From Clostridia bacterium (GTDB lineage: Bacteria > Bacillota > Clostridia > Christensenellales > QAND01), in assembly GCA_017439715.1 (NCBI GenBank), contig JAFSIR010000017.1, positions 1 to 59,999 of the forward strand: DNA of 59,999 bases, given 5' to 3'. Both the position numbers and the translations under genes were made by a program. The notes under the pieces were generated by a model. That model made no database searches and was not told the DNA's origin. It saw only the letters and a list, made by a program, of their open reading frames with translations. The number at the start of each line of letters is the position of its first letter. The first letter of the stretch is position 1. Positions 25,135-34,902 of the stretch are shown here, piece by piece.

Positions 25135-27478
25135 TTGTTTTCTCCGCCGAATTGTCTGTTTTCCTGCGTTTTAAATAGAATTTATGCTCAGTATTATTTA
25201 GGCACTGGTGATACGCCGCTTTGTTCCGTGCGTATTTAAGCACCATGTCGCCCCCGCATTCTGCGCATTTTTCCAAAACGGGCTGGTCCCAAGAAACATA
25301 ATCACAAACCGGATATTTTTCGCACCCGAAAAACACTTTCCCGCGTTTGCTTTTGCGCTTGATCACTTTTGCCCCGCATTTTGGGCACGGAACGCCAACT
25401 TCTTCCACGATCGGCTTCGTTGTTTTGCAGGCAGGATAGTTGGGACAGGCCAAAAATTTTCCGAACCGCCCGGATTTGATCACCATCAGTGTGCCGCAGT
25501 TTTCGCACGGGATATCCGTAGGAACATCCGGCACTTTCACGCGCTCTGATTTTGCCGCTGTTTCCAACGTCTGCGAAAACGGATCATAAAAATTCTTCAG
25601 CAGTTTTTGCCAATCGCCGCCTTCTTCAACATCATCAAGCTGCGATTCCATCTGCGCGGTAAACGTTTCATCCACGATATCGGCAAAATTCTCCGTCATC
25701 CAGTCCGTTACTGTGTATCCCAGATCCGTGGCCAATATCTGTCTGTTTGTACGCACAACATACTGCCGCTCAATGATCGTTGAGATAATGGAAGCATAGG
25801 TGCTGGGGCGGCCGATCCCCCGCTCTTCCAACGCTTTTACCAGTGTTCCGTCATTATAATGGGCCGGTGGCTGTGTAAAATGCTGCGACGGAATAAACGA
25901 TTCGGCAGAACAAGCCTGCCCCTGGATCAGTTCCGGCAGTCTTGCCTGCGACGGATCTTCTTCCCGTGCATCGGCATAAGCCGCCCGATACCCTTCAAAG
26001 CGAACGATGGACCCGGTAGCCCTGAACAGATAAGGTCCGCCCACGATATCGGCAGAGAGCGTATCGGAAACTTCCGGCGCCATCTGGCTGGCCACAAAGC
26101 GCTGATAGATCATTTCATACAACCGATATTGGTTTAAAGACAGCATGTTTTTGGCCACAGCCGGCGTAACCGCCAACATGGTGGGGCGGATCGCCTCATG
26201 CGCATCCTGTGATCTTGAACGGTTGGAGAAATGGTTGGCCCTGGCCGGCAGATATTCTTTGCCGTATTTCCCGGCAATATATTCCCGCACCTGCGCGATC
26301 GCCTGCGCGGAAACGCGGACGCTGTCCGTACGCATATATGTGATCAAGCCGCTGCGCTCTCCATTGCCAAGATCCACGCCTTCATACAGCGACTGCGCTG
26401 TGCGCATCGTTACAGTCGGCGACCAGGATAACCGGCGGGACGCTTCCTGCTGGAGAGTGGACGTTGTAAACGGCGCCGGAGCCTTGTTGTTCCGCTTGCC
26501 TTTTTTTACAGCCTGAACAACATACGCTTGATTGCGTGCATCGGCACAAACGGCGTTTGCCTGTTCTTCGTTTTCCAGTTTTTTCTTTTTGCCGTCAATC
26601 TTTTCAAGGCTGGCCGAAAAACACTGATCATTCTCTTCCTGCTTGAATTTTCCTTCAATAGACCAATACTCGACCGGCACAAATCTTTCAATTTCGCGGT
26701 CGCGATCGCACACCATGCGCAGCGCAACGCTTTGCACGCGGCCGGCGCTGAGCCCGGTGCGCACTTTGCGCCAAAGCAACGGGCTGATCTTATAACCTAC
26801 TAATCGATCCAGAATACGGCGCGACTGTTGCGCATTCACAAGATTAAGGTCAATCGGCCGCGGATTCTGCAGCGCGGCTTTAACCGCTTCCGATGTGATC
26901 TCATTAAACTCGATCCTGCAGTTTTCATTTGGGTCAATTCCCAGCATCTGCGCAATGTGCCAGCTGATCGCTTCGCCTTCGCGGTCAGGGTCCGTTGCCA
27001 GCAGCACTCGGTCAGCGCCGCTGGCCATAATGCTGATATTTTCGCAAAGCCCTTCTTTGCCCGGCATCGTAATGTATTTGGGCATAAATCCATTGTCAAT
27101 GTCCACGCCGATCTCTTTGGACGGCAGGTCTGCAATATGCCCCTGGCTGGCCGTTAAATGATATTCTTTAGAAAGAAACTGCTCGATCGTATGCACCTTT
27201 GTGGGCGATTCCACAATAATCAAAGTGCCGCCGTTTACAGGCTTGGCCTTTTTCACGGAAGTTTTCTTTTTCTCCGCTCCGGTTTCGCTTTTCGCGGCGG
27301 TTTTTTTGCGCGCCACCGTTTTGGCCGTGCTTTTAGAAGCCGCAGCGGTTTCTTTTTTTGTTTTAGCTGCCGCTGTTTTTTTCGCAGCCGGCTTTTTGGC
27401 GGCTGCTGCAGTGCGCTTCTTTTTCTCGGGTTGTTCGGCTGCCGGAGGCTGAACTGCCGCCGTATCAATATGTTCCAT
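25127..27478 (-). CDS. topA: DNA topoisomerase I with lysine/alanine-rich N-terminal tail
   Basis: Type IA topoisomerase that relaxes negative supercoils. The core begins at about residue 85 with the TOPRIM segment LIIVESPTKVHTIEQFL; the active-site tyrosine is in ITYMRTDS; the C-terminus has three zinc-ribbon modules (CENCG...CPNYPAC, CPKCG...CEKYPVC, CAECG...CLNNTEH). Before the core, residues 18-80 hold 21 lysines and 18 alanines in 63 positions, like histone H1. Most family members start with TOPRIM within the first few residues. ATG 27478 has GAGG 6 nt upstream; the GTG at 27490 overlaps this SD. Confidence 0.96.
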   Translation of the reverse strand: MEHIDTAAVQPPAAEQPEKKKRTAAAAKKPAAKKTAAAKTKKETAAASKSTAKTVARKKTAAKSETGAEKKKTSVKKAKPVNGGTLIIVESPTKVHTIEQFLSKEYHLTASQGHIADLPSKEIGVDIDNGFMPKYITMPGKEGLCENISIMASGADRVLLATDPDREGEAISWHIAQMLGIDPNENCRIEFNEITSEAVKAALQNPRPIDLNLVNAQQSRRILDRLVGYKISPLLWRKVRTGLSAGRVQSVALRMVCDRDREIERFVPVEYWSIEGKFKQEENDQCFSASLEKIDGKKKKLENEEQANAVCADARNQAYVVQAVKKGKRNNKAPAPFTTSTLQQEASRRLSWSPTVTMRTAQSLYEGVDLGNGERSGLITYMRTDSVRVSAQAIAQVREYIAGKYGKEYLPARANHFSNRSRSQDAHEAIRPTMLAVTPAVAKNMLSLNQYRLYEMIYQRFVASQMAPEVSDTLSADIVGGPYLFRATGSIVRFEGYRAAYADAREEDPSQARLPELIQGQACSAESFIPSQHFTQPPAHYNDGTLVKALEERGIGRPSTYASIISTIIERQYVVRTNRQILATDLGYTVTDWMTENFADIVDETFTAQMESQLDDVEEGGDWQKLLKNFYDPFSQTLETAAKSERVKVPDVPTDIPCENCGTLMVIKSGRFGKFLACPNYPACKTTKPIVEEVGVPCPKCGAKVIKRKSKRGKVFFGCEKYPVCDYVSWDQPVLEKCAECGGDMVLKYARNKAAYHQCLNNTEHKFYLKRRKTDNSAEKTNG

Positions 27479-27497
27479 TGAATTCCTCACTATCGGT

Positions 27498-28601
27498 TTA
27501 TAAAAGGTTCCTGGCCAGCGTATACATGCGGCCCGGTAACTGTTTAATTATTCCGTTAATTTCCATCATTGTCAAGCAAGCGGTCAGTTCGCCGCCGGAA
27601 AACCCGGTCATCCGCACCAGCTCATCAAAATGGAGTTCGTCTGTTAAAAGCAGCTGATACACGGTGTTTTCCATATTGTCAAGCTCCGTGTTTTTGCTTT
27701 GGATCACTTTATTGTTTCGCGGGTCTTCCCAGCGCATGACTTCTAAGATATTTGACGGCGCCAAAGCCATATTTGCGCCGTTAAATATCAGCTCATTGGT
27801 TCCCTTTGCGGTATACGCATCGATATTACCAGGAATCGCAAACACCTCAAGCCCCAGATCCAGCGCATAATTGGCTGTTATCAGAGCGCCTCCCTTATCC
27901 GGAGATTCCACGATTAGCACACCTTCGCTCAGCGCCGCCATGATCCTGTTCCTTTGCGGAAAGTTGTTCGGATAGGCAGGCGTTCCGGGATAATATTCCG
28001 AAAGAATCACACCGTTTTTCCTGATCTGATGGTACAGATCCGCATGCTCGGGAGGATAGATAATATCCAGCCCGCAGCCAAGAACGGCGACCGTTTGGCC
28101 GCCGGCTTTGAGCGCGCCTCTTTGCGCCGCTCCATCAATGCCGCGCGCCATGCCGGACACAACAGTGACACCGCTGAGCGCCAGCTGTTCACCAAAATGT
28201 TCTGCCACCTTCAGGCCATAACGGCTGCAACGCCTGGTTCCCACGATCGTAAACGGCTTTTCTGCTGCCGGCAAACCCGGCCCTACCGCGTATAAGATCA
28301 TCGGCGGTTGATCCAGCGCCAATAACCGCTCAGGATATTCTTCATCGTTTTGGATATACACCGAAAAACCAAGATCTTCCACGATCCCGGTCACTTCATC
28401 AAAATACCGCTGTTTCTTTTTGGAAACGATCTCGCTGGCCAGCGTAAATGAAAAACCATCCAGCTTTGTGATCTCATGCCTGGTTGCTTCCTCAAACACC
28501 GCTTCCGCGCTTCCAAAACGGTCACACAGCGTGCGCATCCGTTTAGCATCCAGCCCTTCGATACTGGAAAGCCAAACCATATATCGGTTTTCGCGATTCA
28601 A
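27498..28601 (-). CDS. dprA: DNA processing protein DprA
   Basis: Single-stranded DNA-binding protein that loads RecA during natural transformation. The 367 residues have an N-terminal helix-hairpin-helix/SAM-like part, the Rossmann core (FTIVGTRRCSRYG, VVSGMARGIDGAAQRGAL, VAVLGCGLDIIYPPEH, PGNIDAYTAKGTNELI) and a C-terminal winged helix. The start TTG 28601 has GGAGG 10 nt upstream and lies 4 nt after the comM stop; the longer frame would cover the comM end. The pair with comM suggests a competence function. Confidence 0.95.
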   Translation of the reverse strand: MNRENRYMVWLSSIEGLDAKRMRTLCDRFGSAEAVFEEATRHEITKLDGFSFTLASEIVSKKKQRYFDEVTGIVEDLGFSVYIQNDEEYPERLLALDQPPMILYAVGPGLPAAEKPFTIVGTRRCSRYGLKVAEHFGEQLALSGVTVVSGMARGIDGAAQRGALKAGGQTVAVLGCGLDIIYPPEHADLYHQIRKNGVILSEYYPGTPAYPNNFPQRNRIMAALSEGVLIVESPDKGGALITANYALDLGLEVFAIPGNIDAYTAKGTNELIFNGANMALAPSNILEVMRWEDPRNNKVIQSKNTELDNMENTVYQLLLTDELHFDELVRMTGFSGGELTACLTMMEINGIIKQLPGRMYTLARNLL

Positions 28602-28605
28602 TAAC

Positions 28606-30135
28606 CTACCTCCAGTATTTTCTATCCAAGCTTCTGTACTGCACGGCTTCAGCAATATGTTGGGCCTTGATCGATTCACTGCCGTCAAGATCAGCAATGC
28701 TGCGTGCCACTTTTAGTATCCGGCTGTTTCCGCGGGCGCTCAGCCCCATCGCATTATACGCCTGCCGGAGGATCATATCGCCCCGGCTGTCTGTTTTGCA
28801 GTGTTTTCTTAACAGGCGCGTGTCCATCTCTGCGTTGCAATGGATCGGCTCATTTTTAAACCGCTCTTTTTGAATGGCACGTGCTGCGTTCACGCGCGCA
28901 CGGATCGAGTTTGAATCCTCCGCACTGCTTTCGTCCGTCAACTGATCGTATGTGATGGGCCCAATCTCCACCTGCATATCCATCCTGTCCAGAAAAGGCC
29001 CGCTGATCCGCCCCAAATACCGCGAGATCTGCGGCGGTGTGCAGTGGCATTCCCCTGTTCCGTAATGCCCGCACGGGCAAGGGTTCATGGCCGCGATCAA
29101 CATAAAGTTTGCCGGATAAGTTACCGTTGCATTTGCACGGCTGATTGTAACGATCCCATCTTCCAGCGGCTGCCGCAGCGCTTCCAATGAATCCTGCCTG
29201 AATTCCGGCAGCTCGTCCAAAAACAGAACGCCGTTATGCGCCAGGCTGATCTCGCCCGGGTTGGCCCTGGTCCCGCCGCCGGCCAGCGCTGCTGTGGAAG
29301 CACTCAGGTGCGGCGCACGGAAAGGCCTGTTTCTTACGATCCCCCGTTCAATCTCACGTGTGTTACCCGCTACGGAATGGATCTTGGTGATCTCCAATGC
29401 TTCTTCAAATGTTAAGTCCGGCAGTATGCCGTTGGTCGCTCGGGCCAGCATGGTTTTGCCTGTGCCCGGCGGCCCGATCAACAGAATGTTATGCCCGCCT
29501 GCTGCGGCGATCTCAAGCGCGCGTTTGGCGCCTTCCTGCCCTTTTATCAGCGAAAAATCTACCGCGCCTGCTTCTGCATTGGCCGAAAACGCCCACGTCA
29601 GGCGTTCCATTGGCTTGATTTCAGTATAGTGGGACAGAAATTGATGCACTTCAAATAATGTTTTGGCCGGATATACTTCCAGCCCGTCCAGATACGCCGC
29701 TTCTTCTGCGTTCTCTGCCGGAAGTAATATCCGGGTAAAACCCTGCTTTTTCGCTTCCATCACCATCGGCAGTGTGCCGCTTACGGGGCGAATACCTCCG
29801 TTTAACGAAAGCTCGCCAAAAATCACAAACGAACTTGCAAATTCAGGGTCTATCTGCCCGGTTGCTGCCAGCAAACCCACCGCAATGGAAAGGTCATAAA
29901 GCGTGCCTTCCTTTCGCACGTCGCCTGGGGCAAGGTTAATGGTTGTTCGCTGGTTAAAGAAACGCAGCCCGCTGTTTCTCAGCGCACTTCGTACACGCTC
30001 TCTGGATTCCTTGACGGCTGCATCAGGAAGCCCAACGATCTCAAAAACAGGCATCCCGTTGGAGATGTCAACCTCAACGTCTACCTTGAACGCAGATATC
30101 CCTATCAAACCATAGCTTATTATTCTGGCAAGCAT
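28606..30135 (-). CDS. comM: ComM/YifB family Mg-chelatase-like ATPase
   Basis: AAA+ protein of 509 residues: an N-terminal Lon-substrate-like domain (VDVEVDISNGMPVFEIVGLPDAAVKESRERVRSA cut here to its start, VDVEVDISNGMP), the P-loop LLIGPPGTGKTML, RPFRAPHLSAS, Walker B GVLFLDELPEF and a zinc-type cluster CPCGHYGTGECHC. ComM is a helicase that promotes branch migration in natural transformation in Gram-negatives. It lies 10 nt after the large glycosyltransferase gene and 4 nt before dprA. Confidence 0.93.
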   Translation of the reverse strand: MLARIISYGLIGISAFKVDVEVDISNGMPVFEIVGLPDAAVKESRERVRSALRNSGLRFFNQRTTINLAPGDVRKEGTLYDLSIAVGLLAATGQIDPEFASSFVIFGELSLNGGIRPVSGTLPMVMEAKKQGFTRILLPAENAEEAAYLDGLEVYPAKTLFEVHQFLSHYTEIKPMERLTWAFSANAEAGAVDFSLIKGQEGAKRALEIAAAGGHNILLIGPPGTGKTMLARATNGILPDLTFEEALEITKIHSVAGNTREIERGIVRNRPFRAPHLSASTAALAGGGTRANPGEISLAHNGVLFLDELPEFRQDSLEALRQPLEDGIVTISRANATVTYPANFMLIAAMNPCPCGHYGTGECHCTPPQISRYLGRISGPFLDRMDMQVEIGPITYDQLTDESSAEDSNSIRARVNAARAIQKERFKNEPIHCNAEMDTRLLRKHCKTDSRGDMILRQAYNAMGLSARGNSRILKVARSIADLDGSESIKAQHIAEAVQYRSLDRKYWR

Positions 30136-30145
30136 ATCAACACTC

Positions 30146-33100
30146 CTATGAGAAGAACCACCAGGATGGCATCCATTGAAGCCACTTCAGCGCTAAACTG
30201 CGATTGATCACACAACCGGACCACACCGGGTAAAACCAAATAAACAGCACTACTGCGCCGGCGATCATCCCTATCATCACCCATTTTTTGCGCTTCGTCA
30301 ATACGCCGCCGAACAGGTACGCTGTTAACAAGATAATGTAAGGTACGCTGGCAAAATAATGATAAATGAATGTTGCCCGGCTGATAAACACCCACGGCAG
30401 ATACGCTGCGCCCAAGCCGATCAGCAGGAACACAATTGTTTTCTTATCGTCAGTAGCGTACAACTGCTTTCGCATCAGCATTGTGATCACAACGATCGTG
30501 CCGATCAGGCAGCCCCACCATACAGCCGGGTTCCCAAACGCTGCGATCGCCTGCATTTGATCTTCTGGCAGCCCTGTTCCCATGAAATAATAGATCGGGC
30601 GGATAATCAGCGGCCACTGATACCACGGGCTCTCAAAAGGATGCGTTGCCGTTAAAAGGCTATGATAGTTGAACATGCTTACCTGCAGATCCAGCACATC
30701 GCCAATTGTATATGGCTTTTCCACGCACAACAGATAAGGCAGATTGCTTGCCATATAAATCAGACAAGGAATGATCACAAAAAACAGCACGCAGAACGCG
30801 CACGAAAGGAGCGCATTTCTCCAGAAAGAATCGGCCACTTTTTGGCACAGGGCTTTTTCTTCCTCGTCCTGCGTAACAAGCAGCCTGGCCATCGCCCTTT
30901 TTCTTTCAATGAACCGCACCCCAAGCGATGCAAAATAAACGATCGCAAGGCCTGCCCCGGCATAGAACCCGATCCATTTGCATGCCGCACCCAGCCCGAA
31001 CATAACGCCGCATAAGCCCAGCGGCACAAAAGTTTTCTTCAGCGGATCCTGATAAAAATTCATCTGCCAATATCTGTACATGAAATACACCATGCAGATA
31101 ATGAAAAACACGCCGTAAACATCGATCGTTGCGATCCTTGTTTGCACAAAATGCATGCCGTCAGCTGCAAAAAGGAAGCATGCCAGCGCTGCTACCCTTG
31201 TTTTTTTGAAAAGGCGCTTGGCAAAAAGATACAGCATCGGCAGCATGGCAACGCCAAACAGCGTGCCCACGATGCGCCAGCCAAACGGGTTCATCCCAAA
31301 AATCGCTATGCCCAGCATGATAAACACCTTGCCCAGCGGCGGGTGTGTGTTTTCATACGGCGCAAAGCCTTTCAAATGCTCAAACGCTGTGCGGGCATGA
31401 TATATCTCATCAAAATACATTTCCGTTTTATAGTCCGGGCTCAGTTCCACCATGCTTTGCTCATCGCACAATGCAGCGGCATGCCCGGAATCCGTTTGCC
31501 CAGCCGCTGTGCAGGCTGCAGTTGGAACAATCTGCCCACTGCTGTCCAAAAACGCCATTTCGTTGATCATTACCTTCGCGTCAAGCGCGGTGATGCGCAG
31601 ATACCGCGTTTGAGTTTCCAGCGTAACGTTCTGCCACTTATACATATTAACAGTCTGCAGGTTGTGCCGACCGGCAAAGGCAAAGTTTTCCCCATCTTCC
31701 GATGTGTAAAACTCGATTGATCCGTTGCTGATGCCACCGTAATAATAAGCGCGGCTGATTGCCTGATTGGACCCAAAATCCACCAAAACGCTTTCGTCAG
31801 CCAGTTCCGGCCGCCAATAATTCTCCGGCACGGAACGCGAGCCAAGATTTGTCAGTGCAATCAACGCATACACCAAGGTGATGCCGGCCATGATCAAATA
31901 ATCCAGCCGCACCATCTTTTCGCCGCTGCGATCGGCTGCTTTTATTTCAAACTTATGATCTATAGCCGGTTTTTCCTCGGCTTGTTTATGCCGGTATTCC
32001 AAATACGGCCGTTCCTCGTTTTTGAAGCGGAACCAAACATAAAGCAAATATGCAAAGCCCAGCAAATTCAAAACAGCGGTTATGATAACCGGCATGCTGA
32101 ACCCGATCAACAGTCCATTCTCATTAAACATAACAAGCATGGAATTGACCAGCGTTACCCCGGTCGCCCAAGCGGCGCACACCAAATACCGCCATTGCTT
32201 CATAACAATATAGGCGCACATCAACAGCGCAATCGCCATGAACAGATACCGTTCATGCATGTTATGGCTGAACAGGAAAATCGACCACATCTGGACCGCG
32301 CTTAGCGGAACGATCGATTCTCTTCGTTTGTCACAGCAAAAAGATACGCCCGTAAAAACGCAGGTTGCTCCGATCATTAAAAGGCCGAACTGTTTTGAGG
32401 ATATCCCAAACAGAACACTGCTGCTGTCAGGCGCCCAGTTCAGGCCAAACAGGGCATGAAAATTAAATCCGTTTACCGTGGCATACGGATACAGCACCGC
32501 CGCAGAGGCATATTTATCATACAGCCATGTGTATGCCTGCCCGGAAGAAAACGGGATCACCGTGATCAGCACAACAGCAACGGCAGCCAACAGGCTGAGT
32601 CCAAAATCCTTGAGCCCTTTTTTGGAATCTTTCACAATATCGTACAGGTACGCAACCAAAAACAGCGGCCCGAAAATCAACATCTGCGGCTTTACCAGTA
32701 CGCCAAAAATAAGCAGCGCACAGCATAGCGGCTTTCTGTCTTTCAAATATGCCTGTATTCCCAAGAATAACAACAGGGTAAGCACGCTGTCCATCTGCCC
32801 CCAGATCGCGCTGTCAAACAAGACCATGGGGTTAAAGGCCATCAAAGCGCACAGGCACAGCGCCACACGCTCAGAAAAGTGCTTTTTGCTTTCTCTGTAA
32901 ATCAACCAGGATGTCAGCGCATCCGCGATCAGCGCCGGAAGTTTGACGAGCAGGTTAAAAATCGGCGAAGCAAACGCCAGGCCAAACCATTTCCCTGCCA
33001 TACCTACAAGGTAAAGAATGTATAAATATCCCGGCGGATAATCGGCCCACATACCTGATGTGTAAAAATTACCGATCCCAACCTTTGACAGCTGCTGTGC

Positions 33101-33883
33101 CCATGCAGAGAAATTGGTCATGTCTGTTGGATGCCCAAATACAAACAGCGCAGCAACGCACGATAAGGCAAACGCACCTCCGATGATCCACCAATGCAGT
33201 TTTTTGCCGAACGCTGTTTCTTTCTTCCCAACGCGGAAAATAACCCACACAACAGCAGCGGCATACGCAGCCCAAATAAGAAGCGCCGGACTGAACCCTT
33301 GCAGCCCGCTCTCCGTTTGGCCCTGTTGTTCCTGCTCGGCTACCCATGCAGTTCTGTCATAAAACCACACATAGGTTGTATCGGAAGGGATATCGTTTGT
33401 TTGGAACATTTCAGCGCGGGCAATTTCAACCTCGCTCGGCTCAGACGCCGTGATAACAAACGCGATCGGCAGGCCGTCGATATCCGGCTCTGTCATTCCG
33501 TAAAGAGAAACGGTTTCCCAATCCTGCGCGCATACCGCTTCACCCGCCGCAGAAGGATAATACGGCAGCGTGATGTGCACCTTTGCATCGCCCTGCAGGG
33601 TGCGTGCTTTGCAGCGGATCCCATAGTTGGTATCCCCGGTTACAAAAACGGGCTGAGCTATGTTATATGTGCCGGCTTCCGGCACAAAAATGCACCATAC
33701 AACGCCTTTTTCCGGGTCGTTTCTTACTTCAACGGAAAGCTTTTCATCGATCTCCCAGTTGTCGTAATAACCCAGTTCATCCATATAGAATTCCGTATTA
33801 TAGAACAGGTTTTCCATACCTGCTCCCATCATAAGTATGGCTGCTAATATCAGCAGCATACAGATCAAAATACGGTGTTTCAT
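30146..33883 (-). CDS. Double GT-C glycosyltransferase fusion (PMT-type C-terminal half)
   Basis: A 1245-residue membrane protein with several parts. Residues 4-24 are a signal or membrane segment; 25-170 look like an extracytoplasmic beta domain; about 199-620 form a first multi-spanning module with WGQMDS (361-366) and HNMHERYLF (540-548), motifs of lipid-linked GT-C transferases; 690-785 resemble a discoidin/F5-8C fold (WRPELADESVLVDFGSNQ, IEFYTSEDGENF, RYLRITAL); from 815 on is a protein mannosyltransferase (PMT) module with YFDEIYHARTAFE and NTHPPLGK. PMT enzymes move sugar from polyprenyl phosphate to proteins or wall glycans outside the membrane. Substrates are unknown. It is about twice the length of ordinary members. 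Confidence 0.85.
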   Translation of the reverse strand: MKHRILICMLLILAAILMMGAGMENLFYNTEFYMDELGYYDNWEIDEKLSVEVRNDPEKGVVWCIFVPEAGTYNIAQPVFVTGDTNYGIRCKARTLQGDAKVHITLPYYPSAAGEAVCAQDWETVSLYGMTEPDIDGLPIAFVITASEPSEVEIARAEMFQTNDIPSDTTYVWFYDRTAWVAEQEQQGQTESGLQGFSPALLIWAAYAAAVVWVIFRVGKKETAFGKKLHWWIIGGAFALSCVAALFVFGHPTDMTNFSAWAQQLSKVGIGNFYTSGMWADYPPGYLYILYLVGMAGKWFGLAFASPIFNLLVKLPALIADALTSWLIYRESKKHFSERVALCLCALMAFNPMVLFDSAIWGQMDSVLTLLLFLGIQAYLKDRKPLCCALLIFGVLVKPQMLIFGPLFLVAYLYDIVKDSKKGLKDFGLSLLAAVAVVLITVIPFSSGQAYTWLYDKYASAAVLYPYATVNGFNFHALFGLNWAPDSSSVLFGISSKQFGLLMIGATCVFTGVSFCCDKRRESIVPLSAVQMWSIFLFSHNMHERYLFMAIALLMCAYIVMKQWRYLVCAAWATGVTLVNSMLVMFNENGLLIGFSMPVIITAVLNLLGFAYLLYVWFRFKNEERPYLEYRHKQAEEKPAIDHKFEIKAADRSGEKMVRLDYLIMAGITLVYALIALTNLGSRSVPENYWRPELADESVLVDFGSNQAISRAYYYGGISNGSIEFYTSEDGENFAFAGRHNLQTVNMYKWQNVTLETQTRYLRITALDAKVMINEMAFLDSSGQIVPTAACTAAGQTDSGHAAALCDEQSMVELSPDYKTEMYFDEIYHARTAFEHLKGFAPYENTHPPLGKVFIMLGIAIFGMNPFGWRIVGTLFGVAMLPMLYLFAKRLFKKTRVAALACFLFAADGMHFVQTRIATIDVYGVFFIICMVYFMYRYWQMNFYQDPLKKTFVPLGLCGVMFGLGAACKWIGFYAGAGLAIVYFASLGVRFIERKRAMARLLVTQDEEEKALCQKVADSFWRNALLSCAFCVLFFVIIPCLIYMASNLPYLLCVEKPYTIGDVLDLQVSMFNYHSLLTATHPFESPWYQWPLIIRPIYYFMGTGLPEDQMQAIAAFGNPAVWWGCLIGTIVVITMLMRKQLYATDDKKTIVFLLIGLGAAYLPWVFISRATFIYHYFASVPYIILLTAYLFGGVLTKRKKWVMIGMIAGAVVLFIWFYPVWSGCVINRSLALKWLQWMPSWWFFS

Positions 33884-33922
33884 GTGTATGGTATCCTCTT
33901 TTCCGGCTTCCGGCCGCGCTTG

Positions 33923-34288
33923 TTAATCAAACCGGGTGTAAAAAGCATCTTTGATGTGATTCACCCACAGTTTTTCAGTATAAACCTCAACTACATCAAA
34001 CCGAACACACCGATCTTCCCAGCCATTGAGCATCAAATACTGCATGGCCACCCGGCTGATCGTTGCCTGCTTCTTTCTTGTTACTGCTTCGGCCGGCGTC
34101 CCGAACCGATCGTTCTTGCGTGTTTTTACTTCCACAAACACGATCGCGTCTTTATCCTGCATGATCAAATCAATCTCACCGGCCCTTGTCCGATATCGGG
34201 CCGCCAGTTTTTTCATGCCATGGCGTTGCAGATATTCACAAGCAAGGTTTTCCCCGGCCTGCCCAACCGTTCGGTTATGGTCTGCCAT
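33923..34288 (-). CDS. yraN: YraN (UPF0102) family nuclease-like protein
   Basis: A 121-residue protein with the endonuclease-like core [29 protein letters not shown] and IVFVEVKTRKNDRFG; the spacing E/D...EVK matches the PD-(D/E)xK fold. Its function is not established; it commonly sits after rnhB. ATG 34288 has GGAGG 8 nt upstream and overlaps rnhB by 14 nt; the longer frame to 34390 is entirely within rnhB and unlikely. Confidence 0.9.
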   Translation of the reverse strand: MADHNRTVGQAGENLACEYLQRHGMKKLAARYRTRAGEIDLIMQDKDAIVFVEVKTRKNDRFGTPAEAVTRKKQATISRVAMQYLMLNGWEDRCVRFDVVEVYTEKLWVNHIKDAFYTRFD

Positions 34289-34901
34289 GGAGAATGCCTC
34301 CAATAAAGGATGGCCTGTGCGCCGGGCAAGGCCCCACATCTTTGAGTGCCCTGCAATGCGCCGCCGTGCCATATCCTTTGTTGTTTTCAAACTGGTAGGC
34401 AGGCCATTGTTTTGCCATTTCGCACATCAATCCGTCTCTGTAAACCTTGGCAACGATGGAGGCCGCCGCAACGGCATAGCTTTGCGCATCTGCTTTAACA
34501 ACGCCGCAACCGCGCGCCGGCAAAAACGCAGGGTCGATCGCATCTATCAGCACAAACGGATCGGCGCCCTGCCAATGCATAAAGGCACGCTGCATGGCTA
34601 GCTTTGTGGCGGCTACAATATTCAGTGCTTCAATCTCTTCCACTGATGCGGAACCAACCGCCCAGAAAACCGCTTTTTCACGAATCTCGGCAGCGATTTT
34701 TTCTCTTTGCTTTTCGCTCAGTTTTTTTGAATCTTTAACGCCTTCGATCAGCACCCCGTCAGGCATGCATACGCAGCCTGCCACAACCGGGCCGGCAAGG
34801 CAGCCGCGGCCCACCTCATCAATGCCCAGCAAAGGTGCCTGGCCAAATTCACGATCAAACGATATCAGCGCCTGTAACCGATTTATTTCCTTCTCCGTCA
34901 T
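34275..34901 (-). CDS. rnhB: Ribonuclease HII
   Basis: Removes ribonucleotides and RNA-DNA hybrids in DNA. The 208 residues carry GIDEVGRGCLAGPVV (catalytic D28, E29), VKDSKKLSEKQRE, FVLIDAI and the basic end of the site in VKADAQSYAVAAASIVAKVYRD. ATG 34901 has GGAGG 6 nt upstream and starts 1 nt after the rbgA stop. The ylqF-rnhB-yraN order is conserved. Confidence 0.95.
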   Translation of the reverse strand: MTEKEINRLQALISFDREFGQAPLLGIDEVGRGCLAGPVVAGCVCMPDGVLIEGVKDSKKLSEKQREKIAAEIREKAVFWAVGSASVEEIEALNIVAATKLAMQRAFMHWQGADPFVLIDAIDPAFLPARGCGVVKADAQSYAVAAASIVAKVYRDGLMCEMAKQWPAYQFENNKGYGTAAHCRALKDVGPCPAHRPSFIGGILHGRP

Positions 34902-34902
34902 C

